64,000 nt of DNA from Diphasiastrum complanatum (GCA_029204225.1 CM055099.1:41279631-41343630), one strand, 5' to 3'. Counted from the first letter of the stretch, positions 32,890 through 44,686 are shown. Translations and numbers: made by a program. The notes: a model not told the origin generated them from the letters alone.

Positions 32890-33093
32890 TTGTTGAAGAT
32901 GTTCAAATCTAGTCTCTTGAAAGTCACAAATTACATTTGTAGAATCATATCACAAGTTTTTATTCACATGGCATCAATAGGTGGAATCCTATTGAAGGAA
33001 AGAAAGAATCATGAGTGCAACCTTTGTGGCAAGGGAGGATATTTTTTCTCAAGATGCTACAAAAAGAAGACCAGTCCATCCAAGGAGAACTAA
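32890..33093 (+). CDS. Mini-ORF with CCHC-like knuckle, array unit 3
   Basis: Translation identical to the copy at 23960-24163. Confidence 0.5.
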   Translation: MLKMFKSSLLKVTNYICRIISQVFIHMASIGGILLKERKNHECNLCGKGGYFFSRCYKKKTSPSKEN

Positions 33094-33108
33094 AGCTAGG
33101 GGGCCGAG

Positions 33109-34929
33109 GTGAAGGATGGAGCTTCAAGTTCAAAATGCAAATACAAGAAGGACAAGTCCAAGGAAAGGTGTTTCCTTTGTGGAAAGGTGAATGAGGCTTG
33201 GAGTCTCACAAGGACTTGCAAGATTTGTCTTCAAGAGTCCATCACAACACATGTCAAATCTTTTGAAATTTTTCATTTGGAAGTGCATTGTTTGGTTCAA
33301 GATGCAAAGATAGATGTCACTTTCATGAAAGTAACTTGGATCTATTTTATGTTCTTGGAAAGTATTTTGCTTGGAACTTTAGACAAGTTCAAACTTATTG
33401 TTATTATCCAAGATAAATCAATCAAGAATAAGGAGCAATCACAAAATGAAAATAGTTTCATTTATGCTCTCATGTCAACTTATGAAGAACCATTTTGCTC
33501 TGAAGAGATTTTTGTATCTCAAAGGTGGATTAAGGCAATACTAGTTGAGTGTGATGCCTTAAAAGATAGCAAAATATGTTTTCCTTGTAAGCTTACATTA
33601 GTTATGAAGTCAAGGAAATGGGAATATCTTCATAATGTAGGATCTTTTGGTTTCAATAAGATCATGAATGATGTGTTCATTCATAAAGATGAAAATTGTA
33701 AGTTTTCAATCTTAAAGGCAAGTTGTAAACTTCTTATGAAAATAAGTGAAGCATCCAAAGTGGACACTTATATCCATAAGCAAGTAGTTAGCCTTATTGA
33801 GATGGAAATGCCTTTTGATTTCAATATTAGAAAAATCATGCCAAGTTGTGGTGATTTCTGGACTTATGTTTCTAGCATAAGTAATTTTGATAATCATAGG
33901 AAGTGCATATTGTGTGGTCATAGTTGTTGTGATCATTATGAGACATGGAGGTCTCGGATTTCCATCAAGAAGGAGCACCATGAAGAGGATCTTAAAGAAT
34001 CATCTCAAGGTTCAAGTGTGCCAAGGATTGAGGAGGAGAGAACTTCTCAAGTTGTGATTCCAAAAAGAAACTCAAGAAATATGGTTGATTCCATGTGGCT
34101 CACATTTCAAGGGAAAGAGGAGCATATCTCATGTGGTATACATCTCATACTTACTTCTCTTATGTCATTTGATAAATCAATTTGCTTTAGTGAGATCATT
34201 GCATCTCCAAATTGGAGTAAAGCCATACTAGTTGAGTATGAAGTCTCTCTTGAGAACATAGATGATGTTCTTAAAAGGTTGAAATTGATTTTAAATCAAT
34301 CAGAAAGCAAATTTTTATTTCATCAAATGTATGCTCTTGAGTCATGTAAGAGCAAAAGTGATTTTTTCACTCATAGTTTGAAAATTTGTATTGAGGCAAA
34401 TTGTAAACTCTTTATGAGAGTAAGTGAATCATCTTCTAAAGACACTTATCTCCATAATGGAGTATTTAGCCTCATTGGATCTGAGATTAGCATGGTAAAC
34501 AAGCATGAAGATATGGTTCAAACACTTTGTTATTATAGCATGCATAGCCTTGCCAATTTGGATAAGTCTAATTCTCTAGATCATGGTAACATGATGTTAG
34601 ATCTTTGTGATCCTAATAAGTCAAGAAGAAATCTTTATTTTCTCATGGAGGAGCATGCACATGAAGAAGGAGCAAGCCTCAAGGTCAAGCATCTACATGA
34701 AAATTGGAAGGAATCAATTTTTGGAGGTGCTAGGATGGTGCAAAGCTCTCAAGCTCATCAAAGATGTCAACATCAAAGAAGCACTATCATGGATATGGTG
34801 ATTTCAGATCAACATCAAGCTCATTGGCTGATCTCCACACCTTTTGAACTAGCAAGGACCAATTCAGCCCATGGAGTCAAGTTCAAGATCATCATGTTTT
34901 CCATCAAGCTAGATTTTTTAGGAGTGTGA
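33109..34929 (+). CDS. Unknown 606-codon ORF, array unit 3
   Basis: Translation identical to the unit 1 copy (24179-25999). Confidence 0.6.
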   Translation: MKDGASSSKCKYKKDKSKERCFLCGKVNEAWSLTRTCKICLQESITTHVKSFEIFHLEVHCLVQDAKIDVTFMKVTWIYFMFLESILLGTLDKFKLIVIIQDKSIKNKEQSQNENSFIYALMSTYEEPFCSEEIFVSQRWIKAILVECDALKDSKICFPCKLTLVMKSRKWEYLHNVGSFGFNKIMNDVFIHKDENCKFSILKASCKLLMKISEASKVDTYIHKQVVSLIEMEMPFDFNIRKIMPSCGDFWTYVSSISNFDNHRKCILCGHSCCDHYETWRSRISIKKEHHEEDLKESSQGSSVPRIEEERTSQVVIPKRNSRNMVDSMWLTFQGKEEHISCGIHLILTSLMSFDKSICFSEIIASPNWSKAILVEYEVSLENIDDVLKRLKLILNQSESKFLFHQMYALESCKSKSDFFTHSLKICIEANCKLFMRVSESSSKDTYLHNGVFSLIGSEISMVNKHEDMVQTLCYYSMHSLANLDKSNSLDHGNMMLDLCDPNKSRRNLYFLMEEHAHEEGASLKVKHLHENWKESIFGGARMVQSSQAHQRCQHQRSTIMDMVISDQHQAHWLISTPFELARTNSAHGVKFKIIMFSIKLDFLGV

Positions 34930-35756
34930 AAAATGCAAAAATAAGCTTGGTAGAGGCCAAAAATCTTGTATATATATAAACACACATGTGTGGAGCCTGT
35001 TCCCACGTATGAAAATAATGTACTTATCATGTACCATAATCATATAGGTTGTATATATGATTTAATTCAAGTTCTAGTGGCTGAAAAGGCCAAAAACTAG
35101 TTTTCTAGACATATGACACATGGCATCAATCTATTGATTGCATGAGCCACATCCTTTGGTTAGGCGTCATATCACATGTGTAGAGGACATCTCACATGTG
35201 TGGAATAAACTGAAGTAGGCGAATTTTGACTTTTAGAAGATTGCCAAGTAGATCTCCATATAGAAGGAAAATGGACCAAAAGTGCTCAAAATAGAAGGTT
35301 TTGTCCAAGTGTCAGTTTTGCATGATGAATCATCATATGACAAAGCACCTTCACACATGTGGGATCAGAGGGATGATCAGTACCACGAGATCCCACTTAT
35401 TGTATATATAGAGCCACATTTGGCCATAATCAATGTGAGACACCAATCTTGGTTTTGGAAGCAATTTTGAGTGATTCTCTCCATTTGTCTACATTTGTTT
35501 TGATTGTTTTGAGGTGCTATCAATGTGTACTTGATTTTTAGGTTGGAGTCCGTACTCAAACAGGGTTTCACACGTGGGAAACCAGAAAGTACACCTACCT
35601 TCAATTAATGATTGTTGTTGTTAGGATTTTGTGTCTAGAATTGATCTAAATTGATCTTAATCTCAAGTAGATTGATAGATCAAGTAATCTGACAACCAAT
35701 CCCTCTTGAGGATCAGATTAGGATCCACTCCTGGTCCTTTTTGTACTTTTTTCACA
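34925..35756 (+). repeat. Array LTR 4 (chimeric)
   Basis: Same chimeric pattern as LTR 2. Position 35009 is A, as in LTR 2 and unlike LTRs 3, 5 and 6. Confidence 0.9.
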
Positions 35757-37354
35757 TGGTATCAGAGCCTAGTACAAGAGGTTTTGTTGAAATTAATAGG
35801 GTTAATCCAAATCAAAGCCAAAATTAGCAGTTTTTTGGAAACTAGTCAAATTTTGTGTAGCGAGTTGGATTTGATAGCTACCCTCAAAATTTTTGGTCCA
35901 GATCTTGTTTTGGGCTGTAGGAACCCTTTTCACACGTGTGAGGCCGTACTTCTCCGGTTTTGGCTGAGAAATTTCAAAAAATTGTAGAATTTGACTCACA
36001 TACCCAATTTGAGTGATTTTTTGTGCAAAATCAAGCATTTTCTATAGTAAATCTAATGCTTTGATTAGTTCTTGGATTAGATTAGCCAAAAAATTAAAAT
36101 TGAAGCTTGAAATAGGTGCATTAATTGATCTTCTCTGATTTTTTGAGTGTATGTTGAAGTTAAGAGATAGTTTGCTAAAAAACATAGATTAAGGAGTGAT
36201 ATGCAAGGTGAGAGGTTGAAATCCATTGTACCATCACTCTAGATTTGTTCAAGAGTGATAGGGTCAAGTTTAGAAGCATCAATTTGCTAAAAAACATCCT
36301 TGGATCTGTCCTCCAAGTGAAACCTTTGAGAGTTTCTAGTGCATATAGAGCATCTATGCAAATCTTTTGTAGAATTTGACATAGATTGGCTTCAATTGAG
36401 TGGTCTAGAAAAGAGATTGAGGTCCAAGTCACATTGTTCAACCCTAATCAATTTGTTTGAGTGATTGTAAGGTTTGAAAAGAGTCATTAAGGTGTCTATG
36501 GAAAATGTGTAGAGAGAGATCCAATTTTCTAAGAGTTCCTTCCTTTGTAGAGGGCAAGATCTAGAAGCTCATTATGTGTTGTTATTGGTGGACAGTTTGT
36601 CTCTTCCTAGGTGATCAAATCTTTCTAAGTGGCATTAGCACTTTGAAGCACAATATCTTATTGAGAAAAATCACCACTTTTGATTTTTAATTTCATTCCA
36701 AGTCTTAAGCGGTAGAGTAATTGGTGGAATCCAATAGGGGTGATTGAATCAATTTATTGAGCAAAAATTGACATAGTATGTATGAAACTTAAGTTAGTTC
36801 TATTCAACTTTCTTTGTGAGAGTGTGAGGGTCAATTTGAGATCCCATTGGATGTCTAGAATGAGGAGGAGTCCATATTTGAGTATTCATGCATGGTTGAG
36901 ATCTTTGTGAATCTCTAGTTGTCTAATTTTTTAAGCTTTGTGAAACATTGGTGGTATAGTTTGTTGTCAAATGAAATCAAATTCATTCTAAATCTCAAGT
37001 GTGAGATTATTTGGGTCAAGAGTGAGTCCAAAAGAAGTGATTAAGTTTGATTTTCATGTATTTGAAACAAAATCCATCTTTTGTTCAAGAATCTCAAGTG
37101 TTGAGAGAACTAGTCAAGTGAAAAGAAAAATCTAGGTGTCAAATCTTTTTCATATCCATTTCAACTTTCAAAAGAAAGAGTCATTGGTATTTGATGAGTC
37201 CAATAGGATATTGGATCTGATTTCTTTAGTGATTTGATTCAAAGATTGTGTGCTTTTCTCTTAGTGATCAAAGCAAAGTTTCCAAGTGACTAGTCATTAC
37301 TGTGAAGATGGATTCTTAGGTTTGTGAGCTAGATCTTTTGTAGATCCTTCTAGA

Positions 37355-37558
37355 TTGTTGAAGATGTTCAAATCTAGTCTCTTGAAAGTCACAAATTACA
37401 TTTGTAGAATCATATCACAAGTTTTTATTCACATGGCATCAATAGGTGGAATCCTATTGAAGGAAAGAAAGAATCATGAGTGCAACCTTTGTGGCAAGGG
37501 AGGATATTTTTTCTCAAGATGCTACAAAAAGAAGACCAGTCCATCCAAGGAGAACTAA
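37355..37558 (+). CDS. Mini-ORF with CCHC-like knuckle, array unit 4
   Basis: Translation identical to the copy at 23960-24163. Confidence 0.5.
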   Translation: MLKMFKSSLLKVTNYICRIISQVFIHMASIGGILLKERKNHECNLCGKGGYFFSRCYKKKTSPSKEN

Positions 37559-37573
37559 AGCTAGGGGGCCGAG

Positions 37574-39394
37574 GTGAAGGATGGAGCTTCAAGTTCAAAA
37601 TGCAAATACAAGAAGGACAAGTCCAAGGAAAGGTGTTTCCTTTGTGGAAAGGTGAATGAGGCTTGGAGTCTCACAAGGACTTGCAAGATTTGTCTTCAAG
37701 AGTCCATCACAACACATGTCAAATCTTTTGAAATTTTTCATTTGGAAGTGCATTGTTTGGTTCAAGATGCAAAGATAGATGTCACTTTCATGAAAGTAAC
37801 TTGGATCTATTTTATGTTCTTGGAAAGTATTTTGCTTGGAACTTTAGACAAGTTCAAACTTATTGTTATTATCCAAGATAAATCAATCAAGAATAAGGAG
37901 CAATCACAAAATGAAAATAGTTTCATTTATGCTCTCATGTCAACTTATGAAGAACCATTTTGCTCTGAAGAGATTTTTGTATCTCAAAGGTGGATTAAGG
38001 CAATACTAGTTGAGTGTGATGCCTTAAAAGATAGCAAAATATGTTTTCCTTGTAAGCTTACATTAGTTATGAAGTCAAGGAAATGGGAATATCTTCATAA
38101 TGTAGGATCTTTTGGTTTCAATAAGATCATGAATGATGTGTTCATTCATAAAGATGAAAATTGTAAGTTTTCAATCTTAAAGGCAAGTTGTAAACTTCTT
38201 ATGAAAATAAGTGAAGCATCCAAAGTGGACACTTATATCCATAAGCAAGTAGTTAGCCTTATTGAGATGGAAATGCCTTTTGATTTCAATATTAGAAAAA
38301 TCATGCCAAGTTGTGGTGATTTCTGGACTTATGTTTCTAGCATAAGTAATTTTGATAATCATAGGAAGTGCATATTGTGTGGTCATAGTTGTTGTGATCA
38401 TTATGAGACATGGAGGTCTCGGATTTCCATCAAGAAGGAGCACCATGAAGAGGATCTTAAAGAATCATCTCAAGGTTCAAGTGTGCCAAGGATTGAGGAG
38501 GAGAGAACTTCTCAAGTTGTGATTCCAAAAAGAAACTCAAGAAATATGGTTGATTCCATGTGGCTCACATTTCAAGGGAAAGAGGAGCATATCTCATGTG
38601 GTATACATCTCATACTTACTTCTCTTATGTCATTTGATAAATCAATTTGCTTTAGTGAGATCATTGCATCTCCAAATTGGAGTAAAGCCATACTAGTTGA
38701 GTATGAAGTCTCTCTTGAGAACATAGATGATGTTCTTAAAAGGTTGAAATTGATTTTAAATCAATCAGAAAGCAAATTTTTATTTCATCAAATGTATGCT
38801 CTTGAGTCATGTAAGAGCAAAAGTGATTTTTTCACTCATAGTTTGAAAATTTGTATTGAGGCAAATTGTAAACTCTTTATGAGAGTAAGTGAATCATCTT
38901 CTAAAGACACTTATCTCCATAATGGAGTATTTAGCCTCATTGGATCTGAGATTAGCATGGTAAACAAGCATGAAGATATGGTTCAAACACTTTGTTATTA
39001 TAGCATGCATAGCCTTGCCAATTTGGATAAGTCTAATTCTCTAGATCATGGTAACATGATGTTAGATCTTTGTGATCCTAATAAGTCAAGAAGAAATCTT
39101 TATTTTCTCATGGAGGAGCATGCACATGAAGAAGGAGCAAGCCTCAAGGTCAAGCATCTACATGAAAATTGGAAGGAATCAATTTTTGGAGGTGCTAGGA
39201 TGGTGCAAAGCTCTCAAGCTCATCAAAGATGTCAACATCAAAGAAGCACTATCATGGATATGGTGATTTCAGATCAACATCAAGCTCATTGGCTGATCTC
39301 CACACCTTTTGAACTAGCAAGGACCAATTCAGCCCATGGAGTCAAGTTCAAGATCATCATGTTTTCCATCAAGCTAGATTTTTTAGGAGTGTGA
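37574..39394 (+). CDS. Unknown 606-codon ORF, array unit 4
   Basis: Translation identical to the unit 1 copy (24179-25999). Confidence 0.6.
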   Translation: MKDGASSSKCKYKKDKSKERCFLCGKVNEAWSLTRTCKICLQESITTHVKSFEIFHLEVHCLVQDAKIDVTFMKVTWIYFMFLESILLGTLDKFKLIVIIQDKSIKNKEQSQNENSFIYALMSTYEEPFCSEEIFVSQRWIKAILVECDALKDSKICFPCKLTLVMKSRKWEYLHNVGSFGFNKIMNDVFIHKDENCKFSILKASCKLLMKISEASKVDTYIHKQVVSLIEMEMPFDFNIRKIMPSCGDFWTYVSSISNFDNHRKCILCGHSCCDHYETWRSRISIKKEHHEEDLKESSQGSSVPRIEEERTSQVVIPKRNSRNMVDSMWLTFQGKEEHISCGIHLILTSLMSFDKSICFSEIIASPNWSKAILVEYEVSLENIDDVLKRLKLILNQSESKFLFHQMYALESCKSKSDFFTHSLKICIEANCKLFMRVSESSSKDTYLHNGVFSLIGSEISMVNKHEDMVQTLCYYSMHSLANLDKSNSLDHGNMMLDLCDPNKSRRNLYFLMEEHAHEEGASLKVKHLHENWKESIFGGARMVQSSQAHQRCQHQRSTIMDMVISDQHQAHWLISTPFELARTNSAHGVKFKIIMFSIKLDFLGV

Positions 39395-40221
39395 AAAATG
39401 CAAAAATAAGCTTGGTAGAGGCCAAAAATCTTGTATATATATAAACACACATGTGTGGAGCCTGTTCCCACGTGTGAAAATAATGTACTTATCATGTACC
39501 ATAATCATATAGGTTGTATATATGATTTAATTCAAGTTCTAGTGGCTGAAAAGGCCAAAAACTAGTTTTCTAGACATATGACACATGGCATCAATCTATT
39601 GATTGCATGAGCCACATCCTTTGGTTAGGCGTCATATCACATGTGTAGAGGACATCTCACATGTGTGGAATAAACTGAAGTAGGCGAATTTTGACTTTTA
39701 GAAGATTGCCAAGTAGATCTCCATATAGAAGGAAAATGGACCAAAAGTGCTCAAAATAGAAGGTTTTGTCCAAGTGTCAGTTTTGCATGATGAATCATCA
39801 TATGACAAAGCACCTTCACACATGTGGGATCAGAGGGATGATCAGTACCACGAGATCCCACTTATTGTATATATAGAGCCACATTTGGCCATAATCAATG
39901 TGAGACACCAATCTTGGTTTTGGAAGCAATTTTGAGTGATTCTCTCCATTTGTCTACATTTGTTTTGATTGTTTTGAGGTGCTATCAATGTGTACTTGAT
40001 TTTTAGGTTGGAGTCCGTACTCAAACAGGGTTTCACACGTGGGAAACCAGAAAGTACACCTACCTTCAATTAATGATTGTTGTTGTTAGGATTTTGTGTC
40101 TAGAATTGATCTAAATTGATCTTAATCTCAAGTAGATTGATAGATCAAGTAATCTGACAACCAATCCCTCTTGAGGATCAGATTAGGATCCACTCCTGGT
40201 CCTTTTTGTACTTTTTTCACA
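39390..40221 (+). repeat. Array LTR 5 (chimeric)
   Basis: Same chimeric pattern as LTR 2. Position 39474 is G, as in LTR 3. Confidence 0.9.
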
Positions 40222-41819
40222 TGGTATCAGAGCCTAGTACAAGAGGTTTTGTTGAAATTAATAGGGTTAATCCAAATCAAAGCCAAAATTAGCAGTTTTT
40301 TGGAAACTAGTCAAATTTTGTGTAGCGAGTTGGATTTGATAGCTACCCTCAAAATTTTTGGTCCAGATCTTGTTTTGGGCTGTAGGAACCCTTTTCACAC
40401 GTGTGAGGCCGTACTTCTCCGGTTTTGGCTGAGAAATTTCAAAAAATTGTAGAATTTGACTCACATACCCAATTTGAGTGATTTTTTGTGCAAAATCAAG
40501 CATTTTCTATAGTAAATCTAATGCTTTGATTAGTTCTTGGATTAGATTAGCCAAAAAATTAAAATTGAAGCTTGAAATAGGTGCATTAATTGATCTTCTC
40601 TGATTTTTTGAGTGTATGTTGAAGTTAAGAGATAGTTTGCTAAAAAACATAGATTAAGGAGTGATATGCAAGGTGAGAGGTTGAAATCCATTGTACCATC
40701 ACTCTAGATTTGTTCAAGAGTGATAGGGTCAAGTTTAGAAGCATCAATTTGCTAAAAAACATCCTTGGATCTGTCCTCCAAGTGAAACCTTTGAGAGTTT
40801 CTAGTGCATATAGAGCATCTATGCAAATCTTTTGTAGAATTTGACATAGATTGGCTTCAATTGAGTGGTCTAGAAAAGAGATTGAGGTCCAAGTCACATT
40901 GTTCAACCCTAATCAATTTGTTTGAGTGATTGTAAGGTTTGAAAAGAGTCATTAAGGTGTCTATGGAAAATGTGTAGAGAGAGATCCAATTTTCTAAGAG
41001 TTCCTTCCTTTGTAGAGGGCAAGATCTAGAAGCTCATTATGTGTTGTTATTGGTGGACAGTTTGTCTCTTCCTAGGTGATCAAATCTTTCTAAGTGGCAT
41101 TAGCACTTTGAAGCACAATATCTTATTGAGAAAAATCACCACTTTTGATTTTTAATTTCATTCCAAGTCTTAAGCGGTAGAGTAATTGGTGGAATCCAAT
41201 AGGGGTGATTGAATCAATTTATTGAGCAAAAATTGACATAGTATGTATGAAACTTAAGTTAGTTCTATTCAACTTTCTTTGTGAGAGTGTGAGGGTCAAT
41301 TTGAGATCCCATTGGATGTCTAGAATGAGGAGGAGTCCATATTTGAGTATTCATGCATGGTTGAGATCTTTGTGAATCTCTAGTTGTCTAATTTTTTAAG
41401 CTTTGTGAAACATTGGTGGTATAGTTTGTTGTCAAATGAAATCAAATTCATTCTAAATCTCAAGTGTGAGATTATTTGGGTCAAGAGTGAGTCCAAAAGA
41501 AGTGATTAAGTTTGATTTTCATGTATTTGAAACAAAATCCATCTTTTGTTCAAGAATCTCAAGTGTTGAGAGAACTAGTCAAGTGAAAAGAAAAATCTAG
41601 GTGTCAAATCTTTTTCATATCCATTTCAACTTTCAAAAGAAAGAGTCATTGGTATTTGATGAGTCCAATAGGATATTGGATCTGATTTCTTTAGTGATTT
41701 GATTCAAAGATTGTGTGCTTTTCTCTTAGTGATCAAAGCAAAGTTTCCAAGTGACTAGTCATTACTGTGAAGATGGATTCTTAGGTTTGTGAGCTAGATC
41801 TTTTGTAGATCCTTCTAGA

Positions 41820-42023
41820 TTGTTGAAGATGTTCAAATCTAGTCTCTTGAAAGTCACAAATTACATTTGTAGAATCATATCACAAGTTTTTATTCACATG
41901 GCATCAATAGGTGGAATCCTATTGAAGGAAAGAAAGAATCATGAGTGCAACCTTTGTGGCAAGGGAGGATATTTTTTCTCAAGATGCTACAAAAAGAAGA
42001 CCAGTCCATCCAAGGAGAACTAA
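41820..42023 (+). CDS. Mini-ORF with CCHC-like knuckle, array unit 5
   Basis: Translation identical to the copy at 23960-24163. Confidence 0.5.
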   Translation: MLKMFKSSLLKVTNYICRIISQVFIHMASIGGILLKERKNHECNLCGKGGYFFSRCYKKKTSPSKEN

Positions 42024-42038
42024 AGCTAGGGGGCCGAG

Positions 42039-43859
42039 GTGAAGGATGGAGCTTCAAGTTCAAAATGCAAATACAAGAAGGACAAGTCCAAGGAAAGGTG
42101 TTTCCTTTGTGGAAAGGTGAATGAGGCTTGGAGTCTCACAAGGACTTGCAAGATTTGTCTTCAAGAGTCCATCACAACACATGTCAAATCTTTTGAAATT
42201 TTTCATTTGGAAGTGCATTGTTTGGTTCAAGATGCAAAGATAGATGTCACTTTCATGAAAGTAACTTGGATCTATTTTATGTTCTTGGAAAGTATTTTGC
42301 TTGGAACTTTAGACAAGTTCAAACTTATTGTTATTATCCAAGATAAATCAATCAAGAATAAGGAGCAATCACAAAATGAAAATAGTTTCATTTATGCTCT
42401 CATGTCAACTTATGAAGAACCATTTTGCTCTGAAGAGATTTTTGTATCTCAAAGGTGGATTAAGGCAATACTAGTTGAGTGTGATGCCTTAAAAGATAGC
42501 AAAATATGTTTTCCTTGTAAGCTTACATTAGTTATGAAGTCAAGGAAATGGGAATATCTTCATAATGTAGGATCTTTTGGTTTCAATAAGATCATGAATG
42601 ATGTGTTCATTCATAAAGATGAAAATTGTAAGTTTTCAATCTTAAAGGCAAGTTGTAAACTTCTTATGAAAATAAGTGAAGCATCCAAAGTGGACACTTA
42701 TATCCATAAGCAAGTAGTTAGCCTTATTGAGATGGAAATGCCTTTTGATTTCAATATTAGAAAAATCATGCCAAGTTGTGGTGATTTCTGGACTTATGTT
42801 TCTAGCATAAGTAATTTTGATAATCATAGGAAGTGCATATTGTGTGGTCATAGTTGTTGTGATCATTATGAGACATGGAGGTCTCGGATTTCCATCAAGA
42901 AGGAGCACCATGAAGAGGATCTTAAAGAATCATCTCAAGGTTCAAGTGTGCCAAGGATTGAGGAGGAGAGAACTTCTCAAGTTGTGATTCCAAAAAGAAA
43001 CTCAAGAAATATGGTTGATTCCATGTGGCTCACATTTCAAGGGAAAGAGGAGCATATCTCATGTGGTATACATCTCATACTTACTTCTCTTATGTCATTT
43101 GATAAATCAATTTGCTTTAGTGAGATCATTGCATCTCCAAATTGGAGTAAAGCCATACTAGTTGAGTATGAAGTCTCTCTTGAGAACATAGATGATGTTC
43201 TTAAAAGGTTGAAATTGATTTTAAATCAATCAGAAAGCAAATTTTTATTTCATCAAATGTATGCTCTTGAGTCATGTAAGAGCAAAAGTGATTTTTTCAC
43301 TCATAGTTTGAAAATTTGTATTGAGGCAAATTGTAAACTCTTTATGAGAGTAAGTGAATCATCTTCTAAAGACACTTATCTCCATAATGGAGTATTTAGC
43401 CTCATTGGATCTGAGATTAGCATGGTAAACAAGCATGAAGATATGGTTCAAACACTTTGTTATTATAGCATGCATAGCCTTGCCAATTTGGATAAGTCTA
43501 ATTCTCTAGATCATGGTAACATGATGTTAGATCTTTGTGATCCTAATAAGTCAAGAAGAAATCTTTATTTTCTCATGGAGGAGCATGCACATGAAGAAGG
43601 AGCAAGCCTCAAGGTCAAGCATCTACATGAAAATTGGAAGGAATCAATTTTTGGAGGTGCTAGGATGGTGCAAAGCTCTCAAGCTCATCAAAGATGTCAA
43701 CATCAAAGAAGCACTATCATGGATATGGTGATTTCAGATCAACATCAAGCTCATTGGCTGATCTCCACACCTTTTGAACTAGCAAGGACCAATTCAGCCC
43801 ATGGAGTCAAGTTCAAGATCATCATGTTTTCCATCAAGCTAGATTTTTTAGGAGTGTGA
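42039..43859 (+). CDS. Unknown 606-codon ORF, array unit 5
   Basis: Translation identical to the unit 1 copy (24179-25999). It ends inside LTR 6, the right outer LTR. Confidence 0.6.
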   Translation: MKDGASSSKCKYKKDKSKERCFLCGKVNEAWSLTRTCKICLQESITTHVKSFEIFHLEVHCLVQDAKIDVTFMKVTWIYFMFLESILLGTLDKFKLIVIIQDKSIKNKEQSQNENSFIYALMSTYEEPFCSEEIFVSQRWIKAILVECDALKDSKICFPCKLTLVMKSRKWEYLHNVGSFGFNKIMNDVFIHKDENCKFSILKASCKLLMKISEASKVDTYIHKQVVSLIEMEMPFDFNIRKIMPSCGDFWTYVSSISNFDNHRKCILCGHSCCDHYETWRSRISIKKEHHEEDLKESSQGSSVPRIEEERTSQVVIPKRNSRNMVDSMWLTFQGKEEHISCGIHLILTSLMSFDKSICFSEIIASPNWSKAILVEYEVSLENIDDVLKRLKLILNQSESKFLFHQMYALESCKSKSDFFTHSLKICIEANCKLFMRVSESSSKDTYLHNGVFSLIGSEISMVNKHEDMVQTLCYYSMHSLANLDKSNSLDHGNMMLDLCDPNKSRRNLYFLMEEHAHEEGASLKVKHLHENWKESIFGGARMVQSSQAHQRCQHQRSTIMDMVISDQHQAHWLISTPFELARTNSAHGVKFKIIMFSIKLDFLGV

Positions 43860-44686
43860 AAAATGCAAAAATAAGCTTGGTAGAGGCCAAAAATCTTGTA
43901 TATATATAAACACACATGTGTGGAGCCTGTTCCCACGTGTGAAAATAATGTACTTATCATGTACCATAATCATATAGGTTGTATATATGATTTAATTCAA
44001 GTTCTAGTGGCTGAAAAGGCCAAAAACTAGTTTTCTAGACATATGACACATGGCATCAATCTATTGATTGCATGAGCCACATCCTTTGGTTAGGTGTCAT
44101 ATCACATGTGTAGAGGACAGCTCACATGTGTGGAATAAGCTGAAGTAGGAAAATTTTGACTTCTAGAAGAGTTCCAAGTAGATCTCCATATAGAAGGAAA
44201 ATGGACCAAAAGTGCTCAAAATAGAAGGTTTTGTCCAAGTGTCAGTTTTGCATGATGAATCATCATATGACAAAGCACCTTCACACATGTGGGATCAAAG
44301 GGATGATCAGTACCACGAGCTCCCACTTATTGTATATATAGAGCTACATTTGGCCATAATCAATGTGAGACACCAATCTTGGTTTTGGAAGCAATTTTGA
44401 GTGATTCTCTCCATTTGTCTACATTTGTTTTGATTGTTTTGAGGTGCTATCAATGTGTACTTGATTTTCAGGTTGGATTCCGTACTCAGACAGGGTTTCA
44501 CACGTGGGAAACCAAAAAGTACACCTACCTTCAATTAATGATTGTTCTTGTTAGGATTTTGCGTCTAGAATTGATCTAGATTGATCTTAATCTCAAGTAG
44601 ATTGATAGATCAAGTAATCTGACAACCAATCCCTCTTGAGGATCAGATTAGGATCCACTCTTCTTCCTTTTTGTACTTTTTGCACA
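43855..44686 (+). repeat. Array LTR 6 (right outer)
   Basis: 832 bp, TGTGAAAAATG ... TTTTTGCACA. It differs from LTR 1 at more than a dozen sites, for example ggaaaattt against ggcgaattt and ttcttgtta against ttgttgtta. It shares its left-part variants with LTRs 2-5. Followed by the target duplication TTTTG at 44687-44691. Confidence 0.9.

Larger units (their letters stand above)
21529..44686 (+). mobile_element. Tandem array of five family A elements sharing six LTRs
   Basis: The structure is LTR-INT-LTR-INT-LTR-INT-LTR-INT-LTR-INT-LTR, with a period of exactly 4465 bp between all corresponding points. Internal regions are 3633 bp each (22362, 26827, 31292, 35757 and 40222 are the starts). 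The whole 23,158 bp is flanked once by the 5-bp duplication TTTTG (21524-21528 and 44687-44691). Single-base variation between units is minimal: I noticed G at 23021 in unit 1 against A in units 2-5, and an A/G alternation in the LTRs. Each unit keeps a primer-binding site, a CCHC-like mini-ORF and a 606-codon open frame, and lacks any recognisable pol domain. The arrangement is what LTR-LTR unequal exchange or concatemer integration would give. A real array against an assembly artefact needs long-read confirmation. Confidence 0.95.

Noticed and set aside
21529-44686. Array as a satellite or CRISPR-like repeat
   Set aside because: The unit is an LTR plus an internal region with primer-binding site and ORF, and target duplications lie outside. 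It is therefore a retrotransposon tandem, not a satellite, and there are no short repeat/spacer units.
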